Positions 1-8,984 of a stretch of 57,898 bases of DNA are shown here, piece after piece. Both the position numbers and the translations under genes were made by a program. The stretch's first letter is position 1. Each line of letters begins with the position of its first letter. The notes below the pieces were generated by a model. That model was not told where the DNA came from, ran no database searches, and was given only the letters and a program-made list of their open reading frames with translations. This DNA is from Mariniblastus sp. (GTDB lineage: Bacteria; Planctomycetota; Planctomycetia; Pirellulales; Pirellulaceae): positions 1 through 57,898 of the forward strand of contig JAQXDZ010000016.1 of assembly GCA_029251085.1 (NCBI GenBank), given 5' to 3'.

Positions 1-2
1 AC

Positions 3-350
3 CATGGCCGGGACGAAGCCAAAATTGCCCAGTTGAAGAAAATTGAAACGGCGATCCTTGGTTGTTATGGGGGACTGTTGGATCAACTGAAAATGAAAGA
101 GGAGGCGGGTACTCGTCTGCTAGATAAGACAACGGTGATGTTCGGCAGTAATCTTGGAAATGCAAATGCTCACGATCCAAGCAATCTGCCTATCTTTCTC
201 GCCGGTGGCGGTTTTGAGCATGGTAAGTATGTAGCCTTTGATCGCAAAAACAATAAACCGCTCAGCAATTTATATATGACCATGTTAAATAAAATGGGCG
301 TTCCCGCAGAGAGTTTTTCGACGAGTACGGGAGAATTATCTTGGTCCTAA
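3..350 (+). CDS. DUF1552 family protein, C-terminal fragment (cut by window edge)
   Basis: The reading frame is open from the first bases of the window, so the gene begins upstream. The first visible codons give HGRDEAKIAQLKKIE, which resembles the late, conserved part of DUF1552 proteins. The following GSNLGNANAHDPSNLPIFLAGGG matches the same family's 'GSGLGDGSTHQYNDLPIIMAGGG' region in the second DUF1552 gene here (49500-50849). DUF1552 proteins are exported planctomycete proteins of unknown reaction, usually encoded next to a DUF1592/DUF1588 cytochrome. About 115 residues are present, roughly a quarter of the usual length. It is followed after about 40 bases by a PQQ-type propeller gene on the same strand, so the two may be cotranscribed. 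Confidence 0.85.
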   Translation, partial: HGRDEAKIAQLKKIETAILGCYGGLLDQLKMKEEAGTRLLDKTTVMFGSNLGNANAHDPSNLPIFLAGGGFEHGKYVAFDRKNNKPLSNLYMTMLNKMGVPAESFSTSTGELSWS

Positions 351-388
351 GTTATCAATATTTATCTGCGAGTTTAGGGATTCGAGTT

Positions 389-1738
389 ATGAAGAATTGT
401 TTTTTGTTGATGGTGTTTTGTGCGGTCCTTGTCTCGCTGGTTTCTGTTGACGCAGGGGACGCTCAATCAATCGATGAAATTGAAAGCCAGTGGCATCATT
501 GGCGTGGGCCGAATGTTACAGGCGTGTCGGCAACCGCCCAGCCACCACTAGAGTGGAGTGAATCTAAAAATATTCAATGGAAGGTACCGGTCGACGGCGA
601 GGGTGGCTCAACGCCAATTGTTTGGGGAGATAAAGTGTTTCTGTTGACCGCGATTAAAACGGACAAACTGGATGCCTCCATTCCTAATCCAGAGGATCAA
701 CCCAAGCGTAATTTTTTTGACATTAAAACTCCCAATGCGGTTCACCAGTTTGTTGTTATCTGCTTCGACCGTCATTCTGGAAAAGAACTCTGGCGTCAGG
801 TCGCTGATGAGCAAATTCCTCATGAGGGACATCATGGCGATAATGATTTTGCCTCGGCCTCGCCAACGACCGATGGTAAGCGTTTGTATTGTTGGTTTGG
901 CTCCGCGGGGCTTTATTGTTTCGATCTCGATGGAAAACTTGTGTGGGAGAGAGATCTCGGAAAAGCGTTTGTTGGTTCAAGTCTTGGCGAGGGTTGTTCG
1001 CCGGTGATCCACGATGGAAAGTTGGTTGTCGTCCGAGACCATTCGAAGCAATCAACCATTTCGGTTCTCGATGCGGAAACGGGTAAAACAATTTGGGAAA
1101 AGAATAGGGACGAACCGAACGCTTGGGCAACGCCCCGAGTGATTGAACACGAAGGTAAGACACAGGTAATTACCGCCGCTTCGAATGAGATTCGCAGTTA
1201 CGATCTGGCGAATGGAGATGTGATTTGGCGATGTCGTGGTTTGACTGGCAATGTGATTCCCTGTCCAGTTACTCAAGATGGGGTTGTCTACTGCATGAGC
1301 GGGTACGAAGGTTTTTCATTGCTGGCACTGGAAATGTCTAAAACAGGCGACATCACGGATACAGATGCAGTCGTTTGGAAGAAGCAGCAGGGGACACCGT
1401 ATATTCCATCTCCGCTGCTGTACGAAGGGATGTTGTATTTCAGCCAGTCCAATCGAAATATATTGACTTGCCTGGATGCTGCGACGGGAAATGAGATTGT
1501 ATCGCGAACACGACTGCCGGAACTTTCGAACATCTATGCCTCCCCTGTAGGTGCTCAGGATCGTATTTATTTGACGGGTCGAAATGGGAAGACCGTTGTA
1601 TTGAATCGTACGGATAAGATTGACGTGCTTGCCGTGAATCAGCTGAATGAGCGGATCGACTCGTCGCCAGCTTTAGCTGGAAAACAATTGTTTTTGCGAG
1701 GAGAGAAGAGTCTCTATTGTATTTCGGAAAAGCAATAA
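389..1738 (+). CDS. Exported PQQ-like beta-propeller protein (BamB-like fold)
   Basis: This 449-residue protein begins with a hydrophobic signal peptide (MKNCFLLMVFCAVLVSLVSV) ending near DAQS. I chose ATG 389 because the longer frame from TTG 341 overlaps the preceding gene and puts extra residues ahead of the signal. The mature part starts with a 'WRGPNVTGV' blade and carries repeated PQQ-type blades with G-K-x-x-W cores (GKELWRQ, GKLVWERD, GKTIWEKN, GDVIWRC). In planctomycetes such proteins are common, of unknown substrate, and normally do not bind PQQ. No catalytic motif is visible. It is a paralogue of the propeller at 7605-8984: both open with an 'RG-N-x-x-G' blade and share the 'SPVIHDGKL(V/I)VV' segment. 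Family assignment is good; biological role is unknown. Confidence 0.85.
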   Translation: MKNCFLLMVFCAVLVSLVSVDAGDAQSIDEIESQWHHWRGPNVTGVSATAQPPLEWSESKNIQWKVPVDGEGGSTPIVWGDKVFLLTAIKTDKLDASIPNPEDQPKRNFFDIKTPNAVHQFVVICFDRHSGKELWRQVADEQIPHEGHHGDNDFASASPTTDGKRLYCWFGSAGLYCFDLDGKLVWERDLGKAFVGSSLGEGCSPVIHDGKLVVVRDHSKQSTISVLDAETGKTIWEKNRDEPNAWATPRVIEHEGKTQVITAASNEIRSYDLANGDVIWRCRGLTGNVIPCPVTQDGVVYCMSGYEGFSLLALEMSKTGDITDTDAVVWKKQQGTPYIPSPLLYEGMLYFSQSNRNILTCLDAATGNEIVSRTRLPELSNIYASPVGAQDRIYLTGRNGKTVVLNRTDKIDVLAVNQLNERIDSSPALAGKQLFLRGEKSLYCISEKQ

Positions 1739-1932
1739 ATGCGGTGTAAAGCGTTGCAGTTGTTAGTGTTGGAGTGAAATCGCTGTTGCTGTGTGAGAGT
1801 ATCGGAACGCCTGTTAAATTAATTTGGTTAAGATGTCCCCATGGATGCTGTTAAGGCGTCGGGAAATTGCAGTCCAAAGTTGTTTTGCGGCTTTGCAATT
1901 CAAACGAAATTATTAGACATAGGAAAAGTAGC

Positions 1933-2511
1933 ATGAAGTTTTTGATGACTTTTAGTGCGTTGGTCATTGCCATGATTAGCGGAGGCAGCGATGCGATGGC
2001 GGGCACCAAAACTAACAACGCAAATCAAGGTAAGGAATTAAAAGTGGGTGACCCGGCCCCAAATTGGAAAATGACTGGCAGCGACGGCAAGGTTTATCAA
2101 CTGTCAGACTTTAAGGGAAAGAAGGCAGTGGTGGTTTCCTGGTATCCAATGGCCTTAACCGGTGGCTGAACGCTGCAATGTAAGTCGCTTCGTGAAAGCG
2201 GCAAAGATTTGAAGAAATTTGATGTAGCTTATTTTGGAGCAAGTTGCGATCCGCTTGCAAAGAACAAGCAGTTTGCTGAAAAACTTGAATTGGATTATCC
2301 CCTGCTCAGTGACACCGACAGGAAGGTCGCTGCAGCTTATGGAATTCAACGAGGAACATTTTCGAAACGCGTAGCTATTTTTGTTGATGTGGACGGAAAG
2401 ATTGCGCACATTGAGTCAAAGGTAAATTTGCGAGCGCACGGCAAACAAATGGTTGAGCAACTTGAGAAGTTGAACGTGGCGAAAAAGCCAGCGGACGCAA
2501 GTGAAAAGTAA
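1933..2511 (+). CDS. Exported peroxiredoxin (AhpC/TSA, BCP/PrxQ-like) with predicted selenocysteine at an in-frame UGA
   Basis: Read through TGA 2167-2169, this is a 192-residue thioredoxin-fold peroxiredoxin with a signal peptide ending near AMA. ATG 1933 is preceded by an AGGA-type ribosome site. The segment WYPMALTGG-U-TLQC aligns with the family's active-site pattern FYP-x3-T-x2-C, so the UGA lies exactly at the peroxidatic Cys (residue 79). A Cys follows at residue 83, a possible resolving Cys. Downstream codons continue the fold without a frame change (LELDYPLLSDTDRKVAAAYGI, FVDVDGKIAHI). A 7-bp hairpin with loop CGTGA begins 15 bases after the UGA, consistent with a bacterial SECIS. 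The likely role is reduction of peroxides in the periplasm. A nonsense mutation or base error is the alternative, but position and hairpin favour Sec. SelA, SelB, SelD and tRNA-Sec are not in this window. Confidence 0.8.
2184..2202 (+). promoter_or_regulatory. Candidate bacterial SECIS hairpin
   Basis: Bases 2184-2190 (GTCGCTT) pair with 2196-2202 (AAGCGGC) with one G-T wobble, leaving the loop CGTGA at 2191-2195. The loop has a G in its first two positions and a GU step, and it lies about 22 bases after the UGA at 2167-2169. These are features described for bacterial SECIS elements, which recruit SelB. It is inside the coding sequence, as expected in bacteria. Confidence 0.65.
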
Positions 2512-2548
2512 AATTGTGTAAACAGCGTTAGCTATTAAGGTGGTTCGA

Positions 2549-5500
2549 GTGAAACTAACTTGTATTTGGGTTGTTATTGGTTCTGTCGCTGCTGGTATTA
2601 TTTCAGGTTCGGCGGCCTACGATAAAAATTCGAACCACACTTTTTCAATCAGTCGGGCTTACCGGGCTGTTGCTGCGAGCGAGTCAATTCGCTTACCGAG
2701 TGAGATCGGTAGTCGAAGTTACATGAGTCCTCATGCATCACCAATCGCGGTTAGCGATCATTTTGTGTTCGCGGTCAACACGCCCGCCGATACGCTCGAT
2801 GTGATTGAAAAGGCAAGTAATGAAGTTGTACACCGGATAAATGTTGGGATTGATCCGGTTAGTGTCGCAGTCCGCCCAGACGGTAAAGAAGTTTGGGTCG
2901 CCAATCATATTTCTGATTCGGTCAGTGTGATCGATATCGATTCGAAAAGCCGAACTTATTTGCAAGTCGTAGCGACAATTCAGGCGTTCGAAACCAAGAG
3001 CCGCGCTACTTATTTTGATGAACCGGTGGGAATTGCCTTTGCAGGTAATAAAAAAGCTTACGTAGCGCTCTCGGCGGAAAATGAAATTGCGGTTGTCGAC
3101 GTGCCGACGCGAAAACTCGTTAAACGGCTTGAAATTGTCGGGCAGGATCCGCGAGCCATTTCTGTTCGAGGAGATCGACTCTATGTGATTCCATTCGAAT
3201 CCAATAACCAAACCCAGCTTTCGGGTGGTAAAAAAGAGGAGATTGGAAGTGATCTGGTAACTTTTGACGCTTGGGATCACTCAATATCGAACAACAATGT
3301 TCTTTCTTTGGGACATGTGCTTGATATTGTCAAACATCCGAAGGTTCCCGATCGGGATCTTTTTGTTTTCGATACCAAAACGGATGAGTTAATCGAAACC
3401 GTCGATTCGATAGGAACTTTGCTCTACGGTCTCGCCGTGGACTCAAAAGGTCGAGTTTTTGTGGCTCAAACGGATGCCCGGAATGATATTAACGGGCGGG
3501 CCGGAACCAAAAAACACGGTTTGGCGGAGCTGGGCAATCGCGCTTTCCTCAATCAGATTACGAAAATTGAGTTTAGTGGGTTGGAGGCAAGCCAGCCGGA
3601 ATTCATTGATTTGGAACCTGCTCCTCCCGCTGAGTTTGACGCTCAAGATGCGCTTGCCACCCCATTCGCAATCCAAGTCAGCGACGATGATCAGATCTTA
3701 GTCGTTACTGCGGCAGGCTCCGATAAGCTGTTCACCGTCAATCCAGATACGGGGAAAGTGTTAGGTCGTGTAGACGTGGGTTCCGTTCCGCGTGGGATTG
3801 CACTGGAATCCAAAAAGACAGGAAAAGTTTCACGAGCGTGGGTGCACAACAGCATTGCCAACACTGTTTCGATGATTGACCTTGATGATCCGGCTCAACC
3901 GATTTTGGCCGAGACAATCTCGCTGGAAGATCCAACGCCGGCTGAGTATAAACACGGCCGTGCTGTTTTTAATTCTGCGAAAGCATCAACAAGTGGAACC
4001 TTTTCCTGTGCCAGTTGCCATCCTGACGGGCACACTGATCAGTTACTTTGGGTTTTGAAAACTCCAGTGGTGACAGGGGGGAATCAAATCATGCCGAGAT
4101 CTACGATGCCACTGCGCGGGTTGCGAGACACGGCTCCGTTTCACTGGGATGGTATCCCCGGCGACCCGTATGGAGGAAATAATAGTGCGAGCATTCGCGC
4201 TCATGTGGAGCCTAATAGTGATCCAAATGTCCCTGTCTCAACGATTCGAAGTGTTGTCGATGGATCGCTTGCTTCTACGATGAGCACTGTTGGAGCGAGC
4301 GTGGTCAACGATGAGGGAAAGGTCGGGGCACTGTCAGGAAACGAGCGAGATGCGCTGTCGAAATTTCTTCTCGATGTTCCATTTCCACCGGCTCAGCGCA
4401 GAGCCTACACAAATGTCTTATCGCGAGAAGCTAAAAAAGGTTTTGAACTGTTCCATATTTCCGGTGACGATGATCCTTCGAAAACTAAATTCAATGTCTG
4501 TGGAGACTGTCATCGGATGCCGTATTTAGTGAGTACCAATACGCCGGGTTCTGGGATGGACGCCCCAACGTGGCGAGGGGCTTACGATCGTTGGCTTATT
4601 CTTCCGCAAGGACGGTTGAATATTATCGAGTTTCCTTTCTTTCGCAGGATCGCTGAGGCTGGTTTAGACGAAGAGTCAGTTTGGAAATTGTCATGGGGGG
4701 GACGAGCGAGATTCAATCCAGTCTGGAAGATGGTTCTTGAGGGAAGCACTGGAGTTTCCGGGGCTTTAGGTCGTCAGGTGACATTAAATCGTTTCACGGC
4801 GAAACGGGGACGATCGGCTGATTTACTCAAGGCTCTTGAAGTTGCCTCTGCCGAGGGGGCAGTTGTCCTGCAAGTCGATGGAGTATTTTTGGATGGCGAA
4901 TTGTCATCCCCTGTGCAATTGCAGTTTGACGCTGAATTGGAAGGGGGGAAATATCGATCGCTAAATGAACGGTCGAAGGTGTCAACGACCGGTTCGCATG
5001 GGTCGAGTTCCTTTGAGTTTGGTGAGTCTTATTCGCGGGAAGAACTGCTCCAATTAGCGAACCAGGAGCTGTTTGTGGGTACCTTTACGGCGAGACATGC
5101 AAGCAACCATCGGGATCAGGTGGCACAACCTGCACTCTGGACCAAGGGTTCATTGCATGCCCAGCGGGGGCATCAGAAATTTCCGTTTTTGTACGAGGGG
5201 AATTTAAAGATGTCGATTAGTGGGCGTCACATTGCCGAAGGTGCAGCGGTGATTGTCGATGGGCATCGCGTTGCCGGTAGCGTTGAAGCCCAGGAGGACA
5301 ATGTTGAAATTAAGTTGGTGAAATTGCCGCCCGAGGGTTTGCATATGCTGCAGGTTCAAAACCCGAATGGCCTCTTCAGCAATGATTTCATATTTCATGT
5401 GGCCACCGACCAAGAGGCGGCGATTGCTGCGGAGAAAAAGACACGCAGAGATCGAGTTCCTTCGCGGTCAGGGTTGTGGGATGCGATTTCCGAAAATGAT

Positions 5501-5938
5501 CTACCAAAAGTAAAAGATTTGGTCCGTCGAGGTGCTAATGTGAGTGCTCGCCATCCTGAAAACGGTAGGACTCCACTAGGTCAGGCTGCATTGCTGGGCA
5601 ATGTCGAGATCGGTAAGTTTTTGATCCAGAGAGGAGCAAGGGTTTCAGGTAGCAATCGAGACGGAAATACTTCTTTACACGTAGCGGCGTTTCTTTGCGA
5701 TTTCGAATTTGTCGAACTACTGCTCAGGCATGGCGCGGATCGGAACAAAAAAAATGGCGACGGCCGGATACCTGTCGAGGTGATTAATTCTGATTTGAGT
5801 AAACGAACCGTGGAAATTTATGAGGGCATTGGTAAGGCAACCGGAAGGGATTTTGAAATAGACAAAATCCGAAAGAGCCGACCTAAGATGGCCCAATTGC
5901 TTCGAGATTATGATCAGGCATCGGACGCAGATGATTGA
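2549..5938 (+). CDS. Exported fusion: YVTN-type beta-propeller, di-heme cytochrome c region, ankyrin repeats
   Basis: GTG 2549 is chosen because AAGGTGG at 2537-2543 sits five bases before it; GTG 2540 is an in-frame alternative. A signal segment (VVIGSVAAGIISGSAAY) comes first. About residues 60-470 are a seven-bladed-type propeller with YVTN-like repeats (GIDPVSVAVRPDGKEVWVAN, VGSVPRGIAL). Two haem motifs follow, CASCH near residue 487 and CGDCH near 651, in a di-heme peroxidase/MauG-like setting (PMPLRGLRDTAPFHWDG type text). A middle region of no recognised family follows. At the C-terminus, about 975-1090, are three ankyrin repeats (GANVSAR, GRTPLGQAA, GNTSLHVAA). Likely role: periplasmic electron transfer or oxidation with a protein-binding tail. 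The combination is unusual; the substrate is unknown. Confidence 0.8.
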   Translation: MKLTCIWVVIGSVAAGIISGSAAYDKNSNHTFSISRAYRAVAASESIRLPSEIGSRSYMSPHASPIAVSDHFVFAVNTPADTLDVIEKASNEVVHRINVGIDPVSVAVRPDGKEVWVANHISDSVSVIDIDSKSRTYLQVVATIQAFETKSRATYFDEPVGIAFAGNKKAYVALSAENEIAVVDVPTRKLVKRLEIVGQDPRAISVRGDRLYVIPFESNNQTQLSGGKKEEIGSDLVTFDAWDHSISNNNVLSLGHVLDIVKHPKVPDRDLFVFDTKTDELIETVDSIGTLLYGLAVDSKGRVFVAQTDARNDINGRAGTKKHGLAELGNRAFLNQITKIEFSGLEASQPEFIDLEPAPPAEFDAQDALATPFAIQVSDDDQILVVTAAGSDKLFTVNPDTGKVLGRVDVGSVPRGIALESKKTGKVSRAWVHNSIANTVSMIDLDDPAQPILAETISLEDPTPAEYKHGRAVFNSAKASTSGTFSCASCHPDGHTDQLLWVLKTPVVTGGNQIMPRSTMPLRGLRDTAPFHWDGIPGDPYGGNNSASIRAHVEPNSDPNVPVSTIRSVVDGSLASTMSTVGASVVNDEGKVGALSGNERDALSKFLLDVPFPPAQRRAYTNVLSREAKKGFELFHISGDDDPSKTKFNVCGDCHRMPYLVSTNTPGSGMDAPTWRGAYDRWLILPQGRLNIIEFPFFRRIAEAGLDEESVWKLSWGGRARFNPVWKMVLEGSTGVSGALGRQVTLNRFTAKRGRSADLLKALEVASAEGAVVLQVDGVFLDGELSSPVQLQFDAELEGGKYRSLNERSKVSTTGSHGSSSFEFGESYSREELLQLANQELFVGTFTARHASNHRDQVAQPALWTKGSLHAQRGHQKFPFLYEGNLKMSISGRHIAEGAAVIVDGHRVAGSVEAQEDNVEIKLVKLPPEGLHMLQVQNPNGLFSNDFIFHVATDQEAAIAAEKKTRRDRVPSRSGLWDAISENDLPKVKDLVRRGANVSARHPENGRTPLGQAALLGNVEIGKFLIQRGARVSGSNRDGNTSLHVAAFLCDFEFVELLLRHGADRNKKNGDGRIPVEVINSDLSKRTVEIYEGIGKATGRDFEIDKIRKSRPKMAQLLRDYDQASDADD

Positions 5939-6023
5939 TATCTTTGCGGTCTGAACAAAAAATTTGGAAGCAACCGCGATTCGATCGGATGCATGTTGAG
6001 TTTGTGCTGATGCAAGGCAGAGC

Positions 6024-7205
6024 TTACGGGTTAATAATTCCCTCTGGGATTTTGCCGTCGCCTGTTAATTCGCCTTTGGCAAGCCAAGACAGATTGAATC
6101 GAGCAACCTGTGATCCGCCGGTGGGTCCTCCTTCGTAGTGGAGGTAGATCAAGCCTTCGGAGGCGGTTCCAGGACGACCGGCAGTTAGAGAGGAATAGGC
6201 GGATGCGCCTGCAAACACCAGGCGTTTGACTGGCCATGTTTTTCCACCATCAAAACTTGCCCAAACGGTAGCTCGCTCGCGTTTTGGGTTTTCAGTATCA
6301 ATGTTGCTGAAGATTAAAATATCTTTTCCGGCGATGGGCAACCGGACCAACCCTCCCATGCATCCGTAGGATCGGTGTTGGTGACCATCGGGCAGAATTT
6401 CAACGATGTCCCAGTCTTTCCAGGTTTGTCCACCATCGTCGCTGATTGCGCTGCGGCGCCGAGTGTTGTTGGGGCGTTCCTGCCAGTGGACGCGTGAGTT
6501 GTAGTAAATTCTTCCATCTGCCAATTCGGCAAGTGTCGCCTCGCCGGTGCCGTTTTCTGGAAACGGCTCACTTGTTTTCCACGACTTTCCATGGTCGTCA
6601 CTGTAAATTGCGTTGGTGTAATGGTTAGGCCACTCGGATCGATCGTTCTTTTTTCCATAGTACCGGGATGCGCGAATGAGGCGTCCCCGGTGAGGTCCAT
6701 GCCGCAGCGTGATGCCGTGTTCGTTCATATGCATCGAAGGCAAATTACCATTGTTGTCGGGCTCAATTTTTGTCTTATCAGCTTTCCACGTTTTGCCATC
6801 ATCCTGACTGCGATACATCGTCAGTGGTGCTGGTGGATGGTGGTCTTCGACAAACATGAGGATGTCTCCCGTATTTTCGTCGACGGTTGTTCCCCCGCCA
6901 TGAATTCCTGACTTGGTAATAGATAATTCCGGGCCCCAGGTTTTACCTCCATCTTCGCTGCGGCGAACGCGAATGTGATTGCTCCCCCAGGATGCGAGAA
7001 CCGTCCCTCGGCGTGTTACCGTGACATTGGGGAACCGCTCATTTTTAAATACCTGAGTGGATTCCAAAATAGGCGCTCCGAGGAATGGTTTAACTCCAGA
7101 TTCAATCGGTGTCTGTGCAATAGAAAATTGCGTTGTTAATAGGCAAAGTGCTAAACCCATGCAGAGACATAATAGAGGTGGGCTAGTTTGTTTGAGTGGG
7201 TTCAT
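6024..7205 (-). CDS. Exported BNR/Asp-box sialidase-like protein
   Basis: The 393-residue product has a signal peptide (LLCLCMGLALCLLTTQFSIAQ) and at least five Asp-box motifs of the form S-x-D-x-G-x-T-W (SEDGGKTWG, SQDDGKTWK, SDDHGKSWK, SDDGGQTWK, SFDGGKTWP). Asp boxes mark the six-bladed propeller of sialidases and related proteins. The N-terminal FPNVTVTRRGTVLASWGS and 'IRVRRSEDGG' match the bacterial exo-alpha-sialidase-like family common in planctomycetes. Whether it cleaves sialic acid is unproven: I cannot place the full Arg triad and Tyr/Glu pair with certainty. It converges with the gene ending at 5938 and diverges from the propeller gene at 7605. Confidence 0.8.
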   Translation of the reverse strand: MNPLKQTSPPLLCLCMGLALCLLTTQFSIAQTPIESGVKPFLGAPILESTQVFKNERFPNVTVTRRGTVLASWGSNHIRVRRSEDGGKTWGPELSITKSGIHGGGTTVDENTGDILMFVEDHHPPAPLTMYRSQDDGKTWKADKTKIEPDNNGNLPSMHMNEHGITLRHGPHRGRLIRASRYYGKKNDRSEWPNHYTNAIYSDDHGKSWKTSEPFPENGTGEATLAELADGRIYYNSRVHWQERPNNTRRRSAISDDGGQTWKDWDIVEILPDGHQHRSYGCMGGLVRLPIAGKDILIFSNIDTENPKRERATVWASFDGGKTWPVKRLVFAGASAYSSLTAGRPGTASEGLIYLHYEGGPTGGSQVARFNLSWLAKGELTGDGKIPEGIINP

Positions 7206-7604
7206 GGGTCGGCATTCGGTTTGGATTGAGCGTTGCAGTAATGAGGTTAAGTTGTCAGTAAATGATTTGAATCACTGTCAATTTTTGACGCTGAGCTAAG
7301 ACTTGTCATTTTGAAAGAGGAGGCGTGTGCTGTCAAACAGAGGACAGAATTAACGAGATTTTGAAATAAGTGCTAAAATCGATTGCTAATTGAGTTGCAA
7401 TTAATGCTTAAGTTTCGAAGATAGACGTGAGTTAAATGCAATTAACGATTGACGTTGGCAAAGAGCATGGCGAGGCGTTCGGTCGAAGTGTTGATCAGCG
7501 CGAGAGGATGCTCGAGGGTTGTGGTTTTTAACTTTCGCGTGTGGTAGCCCGCACAATCAGTTGTTTCCGATACAGTTGTTTTCGATACTAAAGGGTTTGA
7601 GGCG
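7206..7604. other. Intergenic divergent promoter region
   Basis: No credible gene lies in these 399 bases between two divergent genes. The only clear structure is a 15-bp tandem repeat near the + strand start (7558-7587). TGCAATTAA also occurs twice, at about 7396 and 7438, 42 bases apart. Promoters for both neighbours must lie here, but I cannot assign -35/-10 boxes. Confidence 0.5.
7558..7587 (+). repeat. Tandem 15-bp direct repeat upstream of propeller gene
   Basis: CAGTTGTTTCCGATA (7558-7572) is followed directly by CAGTTGTTTTCGATA (7573-7587), 14 of 15 bases identical. It ends 17 bases before ATG 7605, overlapping where a promoter -10 or leader would lie. A regulator site is possible; a chance slippage duplication is the alternative. 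Confidence 0.6.
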
Positions 7605-8984
7605 ATGAATTCGAATTTTAAGAAGTGGTTTGGCGTACTCTGTTTTTGTATTGGTGTGAGTTGGTGTTGGGTTGAAGGGGTGAGCGAAGCACAAGAAAAG
7701 AACTCCACTCTGCCGAGTTCGATGCGTTTTCGTGGGAACAATGCAGACGGTCTTGCGCCGGATAATTCGGGACTACCAGAATCGTGGTCAAAAACAAAGA
7801 ATGTGAAATGGGTAGCGGATGTACCCGGTTGGGGATGGTCTTGTCCTGTTGTTGTGGGAGATCGTGTTTTTCTGACGGCGGTTGTCGGTGACGAAGAAAA
7901 TGTAAAACCTAAAAAGGGACTCTATTTGGGCGAAGGAGTTCGAGATCCAGCAAAGGGTCTGCATCATTGGATGGTTTATTGCTTCGATCTCAATAGTGGG
8001 AAACAAATCTGGAAGAAGGAAGCTCATGCTGGCCAGCCGTTGATTCCGCGGCATCCCAAAAGTTCTTATGCCGCGGAGACACCTGCGAGTGATGGTGAGC
8101 GGTTATTTGTCGTTTTTGGAGACGTAGGAATTTACTGTTATGACCTGGACGGTAATTCGATTTGGTCAAAACAGATCGAGCCGAAAAAAACTCTTAACGA
8201 TTGGGGAGCAGCGTCTTCTCCCGTTATTCACGATGGGAAATTGATTGTCGTTTATGACAATCTGGAGAGTTCCTGGATTGCATCTTATGATGGAGCAACA
8301 GGTAAAGAAATCTGGAACAAGAAACGAGATGAAACGCATACGTGGTCGACTCCCTTCGTTTGGGAAAACGAGATCAGGACAGAAATTGTAGTTCCGGGAC
8401 AGCGAAAGTATCGAGGATATTCTTTGTCGGGCGACGTCCTTTGGGAGTTCGATGGCAAAGCGAATCTTGTGATTTCGTCTCCCTTTTCGGCTCACGGTTT
8501 GTGCTATTTAGCTTCTGGATATGTTGGGGCTCCACACAAGAATACCTTTGCGATTAAGCCTGGAGCGCATGGTGATCTTGCGCCTAACGCAGACAAATAT
8601 ACCGAGAACGAGTTTATTGCTTGGCATACGCCGCGTTCTGCACCTTATAACACTACGCAATTGGTCTATGGAGATTATCTTTATACGCTTTACGATTTTG
8701 GTTTTTTGACCTGCCACGACGCCAAAACGGGTGTAGAGGTCTATGGTAAGCAGCGGTTGAAACCGCGTGGTTCATTCACGGCCTCTCCGTGGGCCTACAA
8801 TGGTAAAATCTTTTGTCTGAACGAGGATGGTTTGACCTACACAATTCAGCCGGGACCCGAGTTTAAAATACTCGAAACGAGTGATTTGGCTGAACTGTCT
8901 CTCGCATCTCCAGCAGTGGCAGGTGACAAATTGTTATTGCGAACCGCCTCGAAACTGTATTGTTTAAGCGAGTCTGAGGAGTAG
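7605..8984 (+). CDS. Exported PQQ-like beta-propeller protein, paralogue of 389-1738
   Basis: The 459-residue product has a signal peptide (FGVLCFCIGVSWCWVEGVSEA) and an opening blade MRFRGNNADGLAPDNSG. PQQ-type blades follow with cores GKQIWKKEA, GNSIWSKQI and GKEIWNKKR, then a SPVIHDGKLIVVYD segment shared with the first propeller. GAGG lies just before ATG 7605. The architecture matches 'PQQ-binding-like beta-propeller repeat' proteins abundant in planctomycetes. No quinoprotein dehydrogenase active-site pattern is visible, so a scaffold or binding role is as likely as an enzymatic one. It stands alone, with a 15-bp tandem repeat directly upstream. Confidence 0.85.
   Translation: MNSNFKKWFGVLCFCIGVSWCWVEGVSEAQEKNSTLPSSMRFRGNNADGLAPDNSGLPESWSKTKNVKWVADVPGWGWSCPVVVGDRVFLTAVVGDEENVKPKKGLYLGEGVRDPAKGLHHWMVYCFDLNSGKQIWKKEAHAGQPLIPRHPKSSYAAETPASDGERLFVVFGDVGIYCYDLDGNSIWSKQIEPKKTLNDWGAASSPVIHDGKLIVVYDNLESSWIASYDGATGKEIWNKKRDETHTWSTPFVWENEIRTEIVVPGQRKYRGYSLSGDVLWEFDGKANLVISSPFSAHGLCYLASGYVGAPHKNTFAIKPGAHGDLAPNADKYTENEFIAWHTPRSAPYNTTQLVYGDYLYTLYDFGFLTCHDAKTGVEVYGKQRLKPRGSFTASPWAYNGKIFCLNEDGLTYTIQPGPEFKILETSDLAELSLASPAVAGDKLLLRTASKLYCLSESEE

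Noticed and set aside
756..1163. Antisense open frame inside the first propeller gene
   Set aside because: It is a shadow of the + strand gene with Arg/Pro-rich composition and no domain. The same holds for antisense frames at 2738-3280 and 20104-20535.
1933..2511. Reading the redoxin as two genes or as a pseudogene broken by a stop codon
   Set aside because: The stop is TGA exactly at the catalytic Cys column, the frame is unchanged on both sides, and a SECIS-like hairpin follows. Selenocysteine explains all three.
5935..6138. Short + strand frame overlapping the end of the ankyrin fusion gene
   Set aside because: It overlaps the antisense sialidase-like gene and has no recognisable sequence.
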